Shown here: positions 25,776 to 41,053 of the stretch, one piece after another
Layout of the letters: each line of letters opens with the position of its first letter
Position numbering within the stretch: position 1 is the stretch's first letter
NCBI RefSeq assembly: GCF_030848805.1
Contig: NC_092366.1
Span: forward strand, 15,566,620-15,630,619
Reading direction: 5' to 3'
Length of the DNA stretch: 64,000 nucleotides
Origin: Temnothorax longispinosus
Lineage: Eukaryota > Arthropoda > Insecta > Hymenoptera > Formicidae
Notes under the pieces: generated by a model
Databases searched by the model: none
What the model was told of the DNA's origin: nothing
What the model saw: only the letters and a program-made list of their open reading frames with translations
Program-made: the position numbers and the translations under genes

Positions 25776-27093
25776 CTTCCGCAAGGAATAGATTTAAAAA
25801 CCAATACCGAGAGTAGAAATCAGTCAGATATTTTAGGAAAGACTGGTTTCGCCGACAATTGAAATGTCACAAATCTAGACTCGAAAGCGGCGCAAAACGC
25901 TCGATGACCGGAACAGTTTCTTTATTATTTTTATTTTTATTAGTATCTGTAGTTTACTAGTATTATTAAAAACGGCATATCTTTTCCTTTAGGTCTTTGA
26001 GTGACAAATGTTTACGACAAATGTGCGAAGCGATGTCGATTATTACGAATCAGAATAAAACTAAAAATGATTATTGAGAAGCGTGTAATGCAATTAGGAT
26101 CAACTGACGCGTACGGACATCGCATTGTTAATGACGTTGCAGTTAAGTCGTCTACAAATAGGCGTATCGACAAGACAGCCCGAATGTAAATGTAGTGATA
26201 CACGCACATCCCAGTACATCAAAACGTCGGAATTTGGATGAGCCAAATAAAATTATTGCACGGCAAAATTATACTTTGATACACCCAGCAGATGCGACGT
26301 GATTGATTATAAACAGATGGATATGGTTCGCGTAACATGACATTTCCGTCCTCGATTGTCGATACGCTTGCGCGAGTATTTGCTCGTAGGATATGATAGC
26401 TTTATTTAAAGATGTGACGAAAATGAGTGTCCACGCAATATCCTGTTCATATAGACAAATTTAATAATACCGCAAGCAAAACCTGCAAAGCAGTGCTGAA
26501 TATTAGATGCGTTATAAGTAACAGCATCCTTTTTGCCTTTCTACCCTTCCTATTCTTGAAATCTATCTTGAAATATGATATGACAAAATTTAGAAATTAT
26601 TCGTATCTCAAATCTATCGATTCAATCATCAGAAAAGAGTTTCGAACAGAATGTTGAATGTTAATATAAACGTGCTTAATTGTACAAATATTTGTTTGTA
26701 AGTAACACTATATTAAAAGAATTGTATTTCTTACAAAATCAAAATTCTTATAAAATATCAGATTAAATCAATAATGTTTCAATAACGATTGATGTACATA
26801 AACGTGACTAAGAATTTCGGAAAATCTACTACGACTGTGACGTGGCAGAAACGACGGGTAACGATCTGTATCCCGCGCGTATGATCGCATCTCCGTGGAG
26901 AACGTTGGAGAAAAAAGAGAGCATCGAGAGAGGGATCGGTTTCTTTCCGACGCGGGGTAGCGTATGATCAGGTCGCTCGATGGTCGGCGGGGTGATCAAA
27001 GATCTCGAGCTGCGTCCTTACAAACTAGAAAAGGAGCAAAAGTGCAAGGAGAGGAGGAAAAGGATACAAAGGATACGTGCTCTTACTCACTCT

Positions 27094-27097
<4 letters not shown>

Positions 27098-27130
<33 letters not shown>
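27098..27130. repeat. (CT)n microsatellite
   Basis: Pure CT repeat of about 33 bp. It produces a Ser/Leu repeat in overlapping frames. Confidence 0.9.
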
Positions 27131-27131
<1 letters not shown>

Positions 27132-27323
27132 CCTCTCGCTTATATTCTCTCGGTTCAGTAAGAGAAGATCAGAAGAGAAAACGAGAGAGGAGGAGAAAAA
27201 GAGAGAAAGCGGACGATCTAGTCGGAGGGTGAGGCGACAACCCGTGACCAATCTGACACTAAATCAACTGACGTGCGCTTGACTGCACGGGCGCACAAAC
27301 GCGCGCCGATGCATACGAGCACT

Positions 27324-27338
27324 CGCGCGCGCGCGCGC
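27324..27338. repeat. (CG)n run
   Basis: Alternating CG run of about 15 bp, able in principle to adopt Z-DNA. Its survival suggests little loss of CpG at this site. Confidence 0.8.
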
Positions 27339-28238
27339 TCTCGATCCGAAGCTACTCACTTGTAATATGTATAACATTATGTATGCGATGCTCTTTCCTC
27401 TCGAATATTCTCGCTGGCGGAACCTGTACGTGGACCCGCTAAATAAATTGGCTCGCGCTGCCTCAGGAGACGAGGATTCGCCTATCGCCGAAAGAAAGAA
27501 AGAAAAACAGAATGAGAAAGAGAGAGAGAGAAGGAAAGAAAAGGAACGAAGCCTCCCGCGGAATGCAACGAGCGAAAAATTCATTCCCGCGTGATTACTC
27601 GACGTAATTGCCGCGCGACGATGAAGTTAGGGGATGACTAAAGTTGCAAAACGCAAATAATTCACTCATAATCCGCCTCGCAGTTTTTCAGACTTACAAG
27701 TCGTACATTTGTTACTCGATCAGTTTCGTCATCTTCCGAATATCCCGGATAAAATCGCGGAGCATGCAACTAATAAAGCAGTATGTATACAAATGTTCAC
27801 GAGTCGCCGGGATAAGCAGTAAGACGTGCCCGTTTTATTATTCATCCCGCGATTGCACGCTCGCGATATGCGCGGAATATTATTCTTGAAGCTTAAACGC
27901 GCCTTAGCGACAGATCCTCCCGATTAACAATCTACTGTTACATTTATTGTCGATCATCTATATTATATAGAGACGTATCACTTGATAAAGTTGAAATAAA
28001 AAATCGATACATGTTCCGGAATAAGATATTTAAGATCAATGTGAGAGTTTGTTGAGCTCACATGTCTAACAAAGTTATATGATTAATGACATAGAGCATT
28101 TACCGTTGTTCGTATTAACACATAAATTCATATTCCAACTTCACGTGTTAAATTATTCATTTTCTTTTACAAAAATCACATACGAAAATACACCATATAT
28201 TACGCACGCGATTTTTTAACAAGCGCCAAACTAGCGAA

Positions 28239-28262
28239 TCTCTCTCTCTCTCTCTCTCTCTT
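28239..28262. repeat. (CT)n microsatellite
   Basis: Pure CT repeat of about 24 bp at the AT-rich to GC-rich transition. Confidence 0.9.
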
Positions 28263-31200
28263 TCACTCTCTTTCTCGTGTTGGTTGGTGTTTTCGCTTTC
28301 TCGGCAGGTTTCGTCTGCGTGGTTGCAGTGGCACGATTTTATCTACAAATTCCGTAACTCGATAAACAACGTTGGAGGATGTCGCGGTGGACCCTGTCTA
28401 TTTCTTCCCTTTGAGACTCGAGCCTCGGAAGCGCCGCGTCTCGTAAAGATCCCTCTTTATTGCCTCCCTTCTCGTTTCCAGTCTACTTTTATAATTTCCT
28501 TTTTGAAAAATCCAGCGTAAAATAGTGCCGCGCCGCGCTTCCCTCGCTCTCTCTTTCTCTCTTCTCTCTTAACCCTTTTTTCCCATTTTTCACTTTCTTC
28601 ATTTCTCGCTCCCCCGATCCGCATTGCCATTCGCTGCTCCGGCGTGCAAAAGGATGAGAAGCGAAAAGAAACAGCCATTATGCTGCTCCTCATTCGGATT
28701 CGGTATTCCATTGAGAAACCTCGGGCGGGAAGGCAACAATATTGTATGTATATTAAGGAACCGCGATTCGTGAGCATTATATATAGAAATCGTTGGGACG
28801 CTGATCCAAATTTACCGCGATCAATACACAGTGCCGCGTATCGGTCCACGTAGACTGCGTCAAAGACGGGAAAAGAAAAAAAAATCCGCGTGCGATTTCA
28901 CATCCGCGCAGCTTTGTCGTTAATCCAGATCTACCGCGATATTATCGTACGCGCCGATTTTGCCGATTTTAAATACCCGCCTTCCCGTGCTGCTCGCAGC
29001 ACCGAGTTGACGAGCTGAACGAGCAAGGATTAACGACGGTTTCGAGATAAATCTCGCTCGATCGTTTAATATAAACGTTTCCGCTTAGGATTTCGGATTT
29101 TCCCCCGAGGAATCTCATTGAGTGTGACTCTCCGGACGCCTCGTTTCTGTCACGTCTTATACCCTCCGCGCTATACGGGCCGGGTCGTTGATCCAATTCG
29201 CAATCGCGATACACGGCGCGTGTCTAAATCTGCATAGTCATCGGCGACGTGAATTCACTCGCATTATGCATTAACTATGCAAATGCCAGTCAACCGTAAC
29301 AAGCAAGGAACCGCGCGGTGTATCCTGACACACTTCCTGCCGGTAGGTACCTCGTCTGGAAATATCCACCCGTCCCATCCGCGCAACGCAGAGGCACGCT
29401 CGGAAATAAACCAGCTCTCGTAATTTTCTCGACGACGCGCCGCGTTGTAGAATTTCGATGAAATTAAAGAGGACAGAATTTCTAATTTCGGGATAACCGT
29501 AGCGCGAACAGCGGCAGCGAAAAAGGAGCCCGTTGGCTTAGGATTCTCCCGGGCGTCTCCTCCTAGAGACGAGAGAGAGGCCCTCCGACCGGCAGGTCCG
29601 GGCTGGTCCCACGATTTCTAGGCCGGAATCTTTTCTCGTAAAATCGCCGAAAGGAAGATTCTTTTAATTGGCATAGGGAATCGAATGCCGAGGAAGGCAG
29701 AGCGAGACAGAGGTCAGGGTGAGGGGTGGAGACACACACCGAAAATGATCATCGTCGCCGCGGTACCGATGAAATCGACGATCCGTGAATCCGGACTTCG
29801 ATATTTCATATTTACGACGACGTGGCGAACATAACTTCTCTTCGGGACCTAGCGGCGCGGGATGCGATACCGGTGGATACGAGAGGACGAGTTTCTTCGA
29901 GAGCTTTAATAACCTTCGCTTCATCGTTCTCGGACTCGTATCGAGGGGATTATATTCCGTGGATTAACATATTGACGCGGTCTTTGTGAGGCCCGAGCCA
30001 GGCCGGTCGAGAGAAGAAAGAAAAAAGGAAAACAAGTTAAGAACCGAGTTACTAAATCACTTGCCGCCCCAACGTAGTCGTTCCCGAACAGAAATTATTG
30101 TTACTACCGGTAACCTCCATTCTATTCGAAATAATTGACAATCTTCTATCGCAGTACCTCACCAACCACCTTGCGGAATTTACGGAAGCCTCATTAGACT
30201 CAAGATAATCTCTACACCTCACGATAGTACTGAATAGGCGTGATTGCGAGGCTCGCGGTATTCGTTGTCGCCGTCGGACTTTACGAGTTCATTACCTTTT
30301 TATAGATCGTATAAATTTTTTAATTTGCAACCATCTCGTCTTTGATCGAAAACTACTATTATCCAAGTTTTTAAAAAAGTTTGTTTCTAAAGAACCTGAA
30401 AAGAAAATTTGTATTGCTGCAAATTGTTTAGAAAAAGATGACAACACAATAGTAATCGACAAATTCTCACGATTCACATGTCGTGCATACTGCGTAATAA
30501 AAACTCGTTGAAAAATTGAAGTTACACTCGACACTTGTATCATATCGGTGAATAGAGGCAGCAGCGTGTGTATGGTCGAAGAGCAAGACGAAAAATGTGC
30601 GTGAAACATCGTGATAAATGATAGGACGTACCGGGTCGGCCCTAGACCCGAAGACCCAGAGACCCACTCGCTACACCGCACCGCACCGCCGCGGAGGAAC
30701 GGATAAAGGACCTCGTTGCCTTGTCTCGGCGCATATTAATGGACAAACATAATCGCCGCATCTCAGCAGGAGCCGCCAGCTGAAATATCCGCTCGTCGTT
30801 GCCCGTTGCTGCCTCCTCTGCCGTGGCTTCGGCTCGCCGCCGCAGTTCTCTGCACGATGCCAGGAAGCGACGTTCCTCGACGCGGACGTACGTTGAAGAG
30901 AGCACTTCCCTTGCTGAAATCCCGGAAAGACGGAAGGACGAACGTATTTTCACGTGCGCGGGAAGAATGAGTGTGCAAGTTTCTTCGAAGAAGTGAAAGG
31001 TGTTGTGGAAGAAACGACTTCGAATAACTTTATCGATTCAGACAAGCAGTGTCGTTGCGAGTAAAAGTTCAAGAAGGTGTTGTATAAAACCTAAAGAAAT
31101 AACAATTTATCTCTGTAAGTGACAGTGAAAACATTTCTGTCTGATGTTAAAACACGTGCGAGATAATGCAACAATTTTGGAAAAAACTTTATGTGCATTA

Positions 31201-32250
31201 AAAATATTAAAACTGCATATTGCAGGAAAAAATAATTAGATTTATATCAGTTTCGAAGTATATAAACTCACGATTTAGAAAAATCGACCACCATTTATAA
31301 ATATCTACATTTTATACCTCTTCCGAATCAAATTTCTTTTATCATTTGCGACGTAAAGCAAGTGCGCGACTAAAATCTGCATACTAATTAATATTTCTTC
31401 ATAATATTACACTTCGAATATTTATTATGTGACATATTTGGTTAACCATAAATCGCTATATCATTCATCTTAAATGCATTTTTTTTATTCCACACGCTAT
31501 GTAACGCGATATTAGCTTTTGTTATACACGCAATACGATTTTGAAAAAAGTTTATAAAATTTGCTAATTGTTAATCGTATGTAAGAGTATTTGTCTTAAG
31601 CTTAACGAGACGTATTTCCGTCTCATTGAGACCTAGATCTGCCTGAAGAGAAAAAAATTGGATAAACAATTCCTTCGCTTAGCTGTCGGAATTGCACGCG
31701 GCACCGATTTCCCGCTCACCTCCATGATCCCCCTCGTGCGTCACGATAACGCACGACATCACGGCAAGTGCCGTTTGATTACGCCGTCCGCTATCAGCCG
31801 CTATAAAGTCGATGGAAGGCGGGCGTTAAAGCCGCCTCTCGGGCCCGCCTCTACCTCCCGTGCAGGCTCCCCACCGTTTCGTTTCACCGTCTCTCACCGT
31901 CTCTCACCGGGAGACGCTACCAGACCCGCCGCAGGCCATGAGGCTGGTGGCCGAGCGAGCCGAGCCGAGCGTCTGGCGAACGCTCGCAAACCACGGCCAA
32001 AGTAGGCAGACACGGTGCGCCATACTAGCACCGTGTCGGAGACGAGCCTATATATTTCTCTTTCCGTCTTTCCGTTTTCTCTACCTTCGCCTTCTCTCGC
32101 TCCGTTCGGCTGTCCGCTATTCCCCATCTCGCTTTCACATCAAAGTGCACCGTGTCAGTTCGTCTTTGTCCCCTTGCCACGAAACAGCTTTTGAATGCGC
32201 GCACGAGCGTGTCGCGTAATCGTGATCACGTGTGTGTTATGCACGCGTGT

Positions 32251-32277
32251 GCGCGCGCGCGCGCGGGACCGCGCGCG
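32251..32277. repeat. (GC)n run with interruption
   Basis: About 15 bases of alternating GC, a short GGGACC interruption, then GCGCGCG. It lies within a longer purine-pyrimidine alternating stretch (32229-32310, with GTGT and CGTG steps). Confidence 0.8.
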
Positions 32278-35200
32278 AATGCGTGGCCCGCGTGCGTGAG
32301 TACGTGTGCACGTCCAGGGGTTTAATGGGCCCAGCTAATGACTATTGGCCAGCAGACCTGGGCGGGACCACGGAGAACTCGCGCGATGCGCAGACTTATA
32401 TATGCCTGTGTGCATGAGAGGCATGATCCCTTTGCATTAGCTGTTCCTTCATATCGACTGGCAAACCGCTGGTTAAAGTATTTTGGGCTTTGGTTTTTGT
32501 ATCAATAAGAAATTGGAGGCGAATCGGGAAGCAAAACGAAATATCGTAAAACATAGGACTTTTATTTCGGTGAAGAACGTGTAATTCGTTCGCTCGGTAT
32601 CATCTAAATTTATGTGTGCTTAACGAAAATGCCAAAAATAAAACTTATTTTACAAGTTTGAAACCGTGAACTTTCCAATTTGTGAAGTCAAAATAGTCAT
32701 TTTTAAACACTTCAAGAGAGGCGGTTATCTAAAGTTAGCCATGTCACATATATTCGATTAAACTTTTACAAGCATCGCTTTACGCAGCGAGATGGATTAA
32801 ATCCGGTTATGTAACGTTAATTATAACTTGATAATTATGTCCAATGCATACTGGAATTAAAATCTAATTCAAACATGACGAGACATATATAATTAATACG
32901 ATATATTTATATGCACACATATATTAAGGCGCACAGAGAGCCTGTTTAAGAATGTTTAACTCTCGACTGTCAGGACAGTCGTACGAATAGCCATTTTAAC
33001 GTCATCGACGGACATGGTTCTGCTGCAAGGGACGAGCCGAAGGGTCGCGACGGTGGTTCTTGAGGAGCACTACCTTCCACGGTGTGTCGGGTCTTTTACC
33101 ACGTGATTTACATAGAATGGTTGTCCCGTCGGCGCATACATCGGCAGCGCTTAGCGAGGCAAACCTGGAGAAGGAAGAGAGAGAGAGGAACGACGTGTCT
33201 ATACTCGCGAGCTCGTACGTCAGTAATGCGGAGCAGACGCGGAGCAGACGCTGAAAACATCCATCACGCTCGCGGGGCCCTATCTCGTCCTGTGGATCTC
33301 CGCTTCATAATTACATTCTCGCCAGCTCCGAGCGAACGGAGACCAGGATACCGCCGCGCCATATCTCGAGATGCGTTCAGCTACCCCGCCCGAGATCGCA
33401 ACGGTGTGTACGCGCCAGGCAATTAAACGGAAAAATGCGACGTACGTGCGAGCGCGTTTCTCGCTCTGATGATGTACGCGAATTCGCGAATAAGTGGAGC
33501 GCCACCGTGCCTCGTTACGCAAAGACGTGCAGAGTGTATTTCTTATAAATAATTGTTAACGATGATTGTAAAATTATTATAACGCATGTATCTGAGTGAG
33601 AGTATATACACAATTTTGTACGAAAATATGAAATACCACGCGGAGCACGCGCATATGAACACGGTGTAATTAAGCAAAAGAATGGAGTAGACGTGCAGTC
33701 GCTTACTTTCCTCGGAAGATGCATCTACGGCGTGAACTAACATTTCTGGGTACATAGAAAAGAGAGGCTGTATAACGCGCTTGATGAGAAACGCGACCTG
33801 CCGTGTCTGTTAATTAAGTTATTTATATTGGACTTTAATTAGTTTCTGCGAGGGATGAGATGCTTCGTATACATCTCCAACATAAAAAAGCTTTCATATG
33901 ATGTGTAAAATTTTGCCTGTTTTCTGTTTACATTGTTTGGTTTTACAGCGTTACCCTTTGAAGCACTTGTTAGACGTAATACAATCTAATAAACGTGGTA
34001 AATACGAGATATTCATATTAATTTAAATATTTATTAGCAGTTTTTATTAGAACTTCAAGGTAATCGAAAAAATCACTTACATGCGGAAGATTGTGCGATT
34101 CAACTAGATCGTAATCGAATAACAATTTATTATATGTTAAAGATATATCGAACGTCAGAGATAATCACAGTTGCAGCGTATTTTTAAGATAAACTATTTA
34201 TCTCCCATTAATATGCAAAATGTTACTGCAAACGCAGCTAATCAATTAATGATACTGCGCCGATAATTACTCGGCAATATGCGTAATGATGTAGTTGCAG
34301 GCACTGATTGTCGACTACTAAATAATTGAAATGAAATATCGTTTATTATCTATTTCATTAAAATTTCGATAATTCGAAAAAATGAAGAAATTTGTTCGGA
34401 ATTATATGCATATCTCATCTATCTTACAAAGGAGAAAGTATAGGAAGAAAGTGAAATCATTAATTCTAAAAATATCAATATTCAATATTCTGTTACATTT
34501 ACAAATATAATTTGCTGATTTCATCAACGACGTTTTAACTTTAATTATAATCTAACTGATCATTTACTTTTTTTCCAAGATTTTTTCAAGAAGAAGGAAG
34601 AAGAAAAAAAGACAGATAAACAGTTAAATTATGGTGGAAGATAGCCGACGTTAATGCGGCTGCCTATAAACGCGGTATGAAATTCACCTGAACTAACAAG
34701 AAACGTTCGAACTAGTGACAAGTTGTATCAAGCGGCATGGTGTCTCCCTAATTTCTGCTCGTATAAAATAATCAGCGGCACTGTCGTACTTTTTTCCTTG
34801 GTAACTTCAGGGCAGCAGCAGCAGCTGCTTCCAAGACAAAAAGGTCAATGCGAGGCGGCCGCGGGCGAAGAAGCCGATTAAACTTTCAGGGGTATGTGAC
34901 AATGGCTAGAGAACGAGGGCGGCAGGTGCCTCACTCATCTAATATTAACATCACCGATCGATAGCACCCGGGAGAGAACGAGAAAGGACGAGAGGATCGA
35001 GCCCTGCGGCCGCGTGGATGGAGACAATAATCGGCCGGATAACTCGTTTGTCTTCTCGCGCTCAGTTGTTCGTTAGGGACTGTCTATCGCAAATATCGTG
35101 CGAGCACGAACGTATTTACTGATGTCTCCCAGCGAAATGGAATCGTGAGTTTGAATCCGCCGCGGCTAAATGGGAAAGTGGATAATGACGACCGCGGGTG

Positions 35201-38200
35201 GCGACGGGAGCGATGGAGGAATTCGTTATTTATCCTCTTCTCCCGCTTGAGAGAAATCGATCTGAGACCCGTAAATCACAACCCAACGTCTCGATTCTGG
35301 CAGTGGTCACTTTCGTGTATACATATGTATGATAAAGAAGTTAAATATATTTTTAATAATTAGTATAATACATATTTTGGATTCGTATCATTTTCGTATC
35401 ATCATATTTAAAGAAGTCCTTCAATAATGGCTGATTTTAATCCGCCGCGTATTTTCTAGATCGTCATCGACAAACATTTAATACTTCATTTATTTAATTC
35501 TCAAAAAAGTATATTGCACGTAAGATTTATCTAAGCGTAATTACGTTATATCACGTTCTTATGTATATGTACGAGCAGTAAAAATGATCCGGTTAGATAC
35601 GAAATTCCTGTTAGTCACGTCCAATTTCTGGCAGGTTTCTGAATATTCCAGCGGACATTTCCACGCCATGTGCAATTTGCACGAATGTCGTAACCGCGTT
35701 TCTTCTCTAATATCGCTCTCTTTCAACATCCGCGGGTGATTTTCTGTAGCGTGAGCAGCGGCCATCGCCCCGCGTATCATGGTACCCCGGGTGAGGGTTG
35801 CAATTTTTGTATTTGTAGGAATATTTATAGCGGCAACGGGAATTACCATAAACAACGCGGCGAAGAAACTCAGGGATTACTGTATTTAAAGTGCAAGGGG
35901 GAATAATTACCGTGAACTGCGGCTACTAGCAGAGCCATCGAGGTCGACAGCAGAAAAGGGGCGTACTGAACGTCATATAGAGCGATACTGGCAGCTTGTT
36001 CGTCGGACGGAGAACGGGCGAAGAAAAGAAGCAGAAAGGAAAGAAAAGAATATATGAGACCTCATCTTTCTTTTTCATTGGACGTTTGTTACAATAACGG
36101 CGTAACATTTGACGCAAGCAAGACATTTCGGTTCGACAGGTTGCAATCACCTTTGCTTTTCTTACAAACGTAATGGAATAGCGAAAACATAAACGAACAT
36201 ACGCGTGAATTTAAAATTTTAAAAATATAATTATCAACTGCATCACATTAATTATTTATTTCCACACTTGTGCTTTAATTTGAAGAGAAACTTGTGATGA
36301 ACATGATAAAAATAAATTAAAATCCCCCCGATGATGTAGTTTCTTCATCTATGTTTGATTACACCTACAGCATTCCATATGTGGTTGTTCTTAGGAGTCA
36401 ATAGAGTACAGAGACTTTTGCAGAGTAAGGTGCAAAGGTCATTGAATCGTGCGGCTAACGAGCGGTAGCCGTAAAAGATATAAATTCGCTTTACGTTCGA
36501 GCCGAGTCACGCAGCGCTCTTTGCGACTTGATGATGATGAACTTCCTGGCCACCACTTTGCCTTTCGCAAGCTCGCTCGTAAAGTCGAATTTAATCTGAA
36601 AGAAGCAAAAACGACGGTAGAGACAACGATGCGGAGTTATATCGTGAAGATATACCCGCGCAACTCGTAACAGAAATTTCGTGTGCGCGCTTGAACAATC
36701 GTGAAAAATTTGTTTTAATATATATCACAATAATTGCTACATCAAACTCTATTAATAAATTTTGAAGCTTTTTGTCAATTATTGTGCTCATATAACTTTT
36801 AAAATACACGAAAGCTCTAACAAAAAGAGATTTATCGTCTTTACGACGCAATGCATAAATATGGTGATCTAAATTTTGATACTTTAAAGTCTTGAGGACT
36901 TAATCTTAGGAGCAATGGAATCATTTATCGTAATACGCATGACGTAATCATTCAAGGGGATGGCGTGAGACTTATCAATCTACATTCTTGTACTTCGTTG
37001 CGATTACGCGTTATCGCTCGCGTTGAGAATTTGTGTACTTTTTTCCATTTCTCAAATCTTTCAGAACACGTCGACTTATCGATAAGACACGGTGTGCATA
37101 TCCGCCTGTCAGCATTAATATTAATACGTTACAACCAAGCTGCCGCTTAATTAGCCGGGTTTCTTAGATTATTCTCGCCGTATCAAGAAAATAAACGACG
37201 GCAGGAACTTTACAGCGACGTTATTTTCATCGTTGTAACTTAACATCACCCTTATCGCGCCGCGATTGCTAGGCCGTATTATACATATACGCACACATCA
37301 CTGCCGTCCATCCACCACCCATCTTCGCCTTTGCTCCGGTCATTAGCGTGATCGACAGCGCTATTATTTCCCTTTGTGTGTTCTCTTGCCGCACGCGCAT
37401 AATTAGTATTGCGTAAATCTTATGGCGCGCGAGCGAAACTTTTTCTTTATATTCCATTTTACCGTTCGACGCTTTTGTTACTCGGGCTTATATTACGAAA
37501 CATAGCTAAAAGGATCACGTAATAAAAGCACGTGGGAATTCTTTGGATAGCAGCAATATGGTCGTGAATCGACAGATAGAACAGAAATAAGAAATCGCGC
37601 ACCTGTCAAACATATGCTTTCAGGAAACAGGGTCGCCAGCGCGTATACAGCAATCGCGTTGGCGTGCAAATACAATTTTTTTTCCATTGGAACGGTATTC
37701 TCGATTAAAAACCACTGCGCTTCTCTCGCCCTTGCGTCGACCAACCAATCGTGAGTCGCGGACGATTCGCTATCGCGAGAATAGCTATTCGATGGCTCGT
37801 ACCTGGCATTGTACAGCAAATTGATCATAACGAGGTTTAATTAAAAAAGACAACGCTGGCTATTGAGCGCGATTACTCACGAGCGTTTCGTTTTTCCACG
37901 CCATAAAAGCGGCTGCTGCGCCATCGGCGATGACCCGAAATCAGTAATCGATTACGAATACATACATGAAGCCTCGAAATATGCACGTTATACGCGGCAT
38001 TGGAATATTCGAGATATTTTTCAGGTGGTGAGTAAAATGCAATTTAATTGTAAATGAAAAGCCAGATAAATATTAATAGGAAGATAATAGCGATAAATCA
38101 GCTTGCTACATTATATTTATTTATTAAAAAATATACTTAATAAAGAAAATTTCTTTAATAATATCAAAAAAATTAATATATTAAAATATTATAGTAAGAT

Positions 38201-39108
38201 TCTACTGACAAATATTATATATTACGATTTAAACATTTAAAGTCAAGTAAGTACAGTGAGACGAAAAGAAGAAATAAAATGTCCTCTGTCTTATATTACC
38301 GCATGATTAACTCAAATTAACTGTGATGAATTGTCCCAAAATTAAGAATGATTTGCGAGCAAGTACAAGCAGATAAATCATCCCGCACGCGTGTATTAAC
38401 ACAAAACATACGAAATGTACAAATAATCGTAAACACCGTTATAATCAATAGATGATCTCGATGGTTTATCGTCGCGCGTATTATCGCGACCTTTTATCGA
38501 CGAACTGTTTCGCGTTGCGATTGTCGTTGTCACACAAGCTTTTGAAAATTTGACGTCTGAATTCTGCCAGAAACGTCGGATTTTATCGCGCTCGAAACAC
38601 TTCCGACAGATAATCCGTGCGTTTACTAAAATTATCATTGTACGCCGGTAATCCGCTAGCGTGAAATAGTAACAATCCCGTTACTTGACCGTTTTTAACT
38701 GCAGGCGAATTAAGCGGAAGGGAAGCTGACGAACGATTAAGTAAAAGTCGGTTTTAGTCGCGCGGGAAGCGCGGCATTAACAAGACGCAGCGCATAATCG
38801 TGGGGCGCCGGTAGCTGCGACAACGGCGTTACAATTTCCGCTCAAACGACAAGACTTTTGTACGTCAGGAAGATGTTCTAAAACTATCCGGGACACGCCG
38901 GAAGGCTCCTGAAATAAGGTACCACCGGCGCGGCGGCGGAGTGGTGAAGGGCGAGCGACGGTAACGGGACTTCCGAAACGTGCCGGCGTGGGTGGCGGCG
39001 ACGAGGGAGCGGGTGAGCCAGGAATGTAATCACAGGATTCCCTCGCGATCCTTCGGGACGCTGGCGCTGGTAGCCATCTTGGATTCTTAGCAAGGTTTCC
39101 CCTTGGCT

Positions 39109-39301
39109 TATATATATCGTTCATTAGGCGTTGACAGTGACAGCGGCGGCTTCTATCTCGAGAGCCCGCGGTTCGCTCGCGCGTGTACGGGCGATTCGCT
39201 CACGCTCACGCTCTCGAAATCGCCTATCGCGGAGACTGTGCGCACGCTGTGTGTGCATGGCCACCAGGTTGAAATAAGTGTGGCAAGGTGACGGGGTTAA
39301 G
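39109..39301 (+). promoter_or_regulatory. Candidate TATA promoter and non-coding first exon
   Basis: A TATATATAT box lies at 39109-39117. About 30 bases downstream begins a CpG-rich leader of about 160 bases. It ends in a strong splice-donor match, TTAAG|GTAAGTTT, with the exon edge at 39301. No convincing initiator codon with coding bias is present, so the exon would be non-coding. The combination is what a first exon of a plus-strand gene should look like, but each part is common by chance and no downstream exon could be linked to it. Confidence 0.3.
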
Positions 39302-41025
39302 GTAAGTTTCCTGTTACACGCGCGTAAGTAGCGACCGGTATACGAGCCGGCGTAAACTCGCGTCGTATTCGCTGCGCCCGACGTGCACGATGTTTAAGTG
39401 CGACCCCGTTGCTGCAAGTCGCGCAGAATCGGGCGTTTATAAGCAGCGAAATCAGCTCTCTCGCCGGAGGTTCGGAGCCGTGACATTTTATACGTCGTCT
39501 TTCTGCCTGGCTTTCTATATGCGATACCACGAATCGAGTTGGATATTGTCCACAGTTAATCTTCAGCATTGAATATAATTAAATTTGAAGAATTTTACGG
39601 ACTTTTTGTTGAGTCTTATTTGCATCAGCTGTTTGTCTATCCAAACTTTCAAATATACAAACTGTGTCAATAATTCAAAATACATTTTTCGTTTGTTTAT
39701 CTGAATCAACAAGCGTGGTTTATGCGATTTATATTGGTAGATAGTAGATAAAATTTTTTTTTAAACACCCGGATATAAGAATAAAATTAATCATCATTCA
39801 TTATTCACGGTTTATTACCGCCGCGGGCAAGATGGATCGACTGGCATTAGCTCTCGGCGAAAATGCGTTTCCAGGTATTTCCTAACGAACGCTACCAGAT
39901 AGTAAGTATGCGGCCACGACCGTTTACATCGTTTTTAATCAATTCCCGGCGGGAACACGCCGCGCGCGGTTTAACGTTTTAATAAGCGACACCTTGATAA
40001 GATCGTTAATTTCAATAGAGTTCGTTTAGGAAGGGAGGAAGGGGGAGACTCGCATGCCCTGTAATATTTTCGAAACGAGTAATTTTCAGCGAATCAACGT
40101 TTTTATTAATTAAACGACGCGCGAACGGCGACAAATTGCCTCGATTAAAAAGCCATTCGCCGACGTAACGATCGCGAAGCGCGCCGCGCGAAGAATAATC
40201 GCTCGAGCGGTAGCGGAAGATTTGTTTATCAGCTTATCGGCCGTCCGTTTCTCTCGCCGTAACTTATATTGTAAACCGAAACCGGTTCGGAATGACCGGC
40301 CCGGAATGCCCGTTGGGGCAATCCAGATGAAGTTGCATTCTCGGGTTCATTGGTGCATAACGCTGAGTGAGGCTCGATCATCGTTACGTCGGTGCGACGT
40401 TGCATAAATATCGAGAGCGCGTGATGGAGCGATCCGACGGAAAAAGAAAGGATCCGCCACCGTCGAACGAACACGGAAAATCGAAGATTCGTAATTCATG
40501 ACTCGAAACCGGCATCTGCAATTAAACGCGCCGTACACCGGCTGTCTACATCATCGTCCGTCAGTGATATTATAATTGAAACGGAATAAATTTAATTATC
40601 GCCGACGCGATAGATTAATGTTCCCGCGTAATGCGCGCATCGACGGCCGGTAAATATCGTTAATTTGCACGAAAGGCGTAATTGCTGCATTCTTCGAGAG
40701 TACAATCTTAATTATTGGACGGAGAAAATTGACGATATTGAAATCTTTGTCGATGCAACTGTTTTATTTTATACAAAAGTGACGCCTGGTTTTCGATTAA
40801 GGGCGGTGCGCCGAAAACGGCGTGCCTCTTGCCAACCGCATATTCTCGCTGAATATCCAGAAAGACGACGACGACGACAGGAGAAAAAAGATGTTCCTCG
40901 TAAAGAAGCACGCAGATATGCATGGGAATTGCATATGGGGAAGAAAGGGAGCGACTCAAGAGCGGAAAGTAAGGGTGCAGGTACGGTCGCGGGAGGGAGG
41001 ATAAAGCTTGGATAGTGAAAGAGGA

Positions 41026-41053
41026 CGAGAGAGAGAAAGAGAGAGAGAGAGAG
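41026..41053. repeat. (GA)n microsatellite
   Basis: GA repeat of about 28 bp with single-base interruptions. Confidence 0.85.

Larger units (their letters stand above)
25776..39108. other. Gene-poor stretch, no recognisable gene
   Basis: No frame here could be tied to a protein family. GC-rich blocks near 26820-27600, 28250-30000, 30610-31010, 31650-32450, 33000-33530, 34800-35330 and 38640-39080 alternate with AT-rich DNA. Stops are rare in both strands of these blocks, which explains most of the open frames. Small perfect palindromes occur, for example CGACTGTC/GACAGTCG at 32964-32981. A short tandem duplication, GCGGAGCAGAC twice, lies near 33229-33251. A pyrimidine tract followed by TTTACAG at about 33940-33950 could be a splice acceptor, but no partner exon is visible. 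Confidence 0.6.
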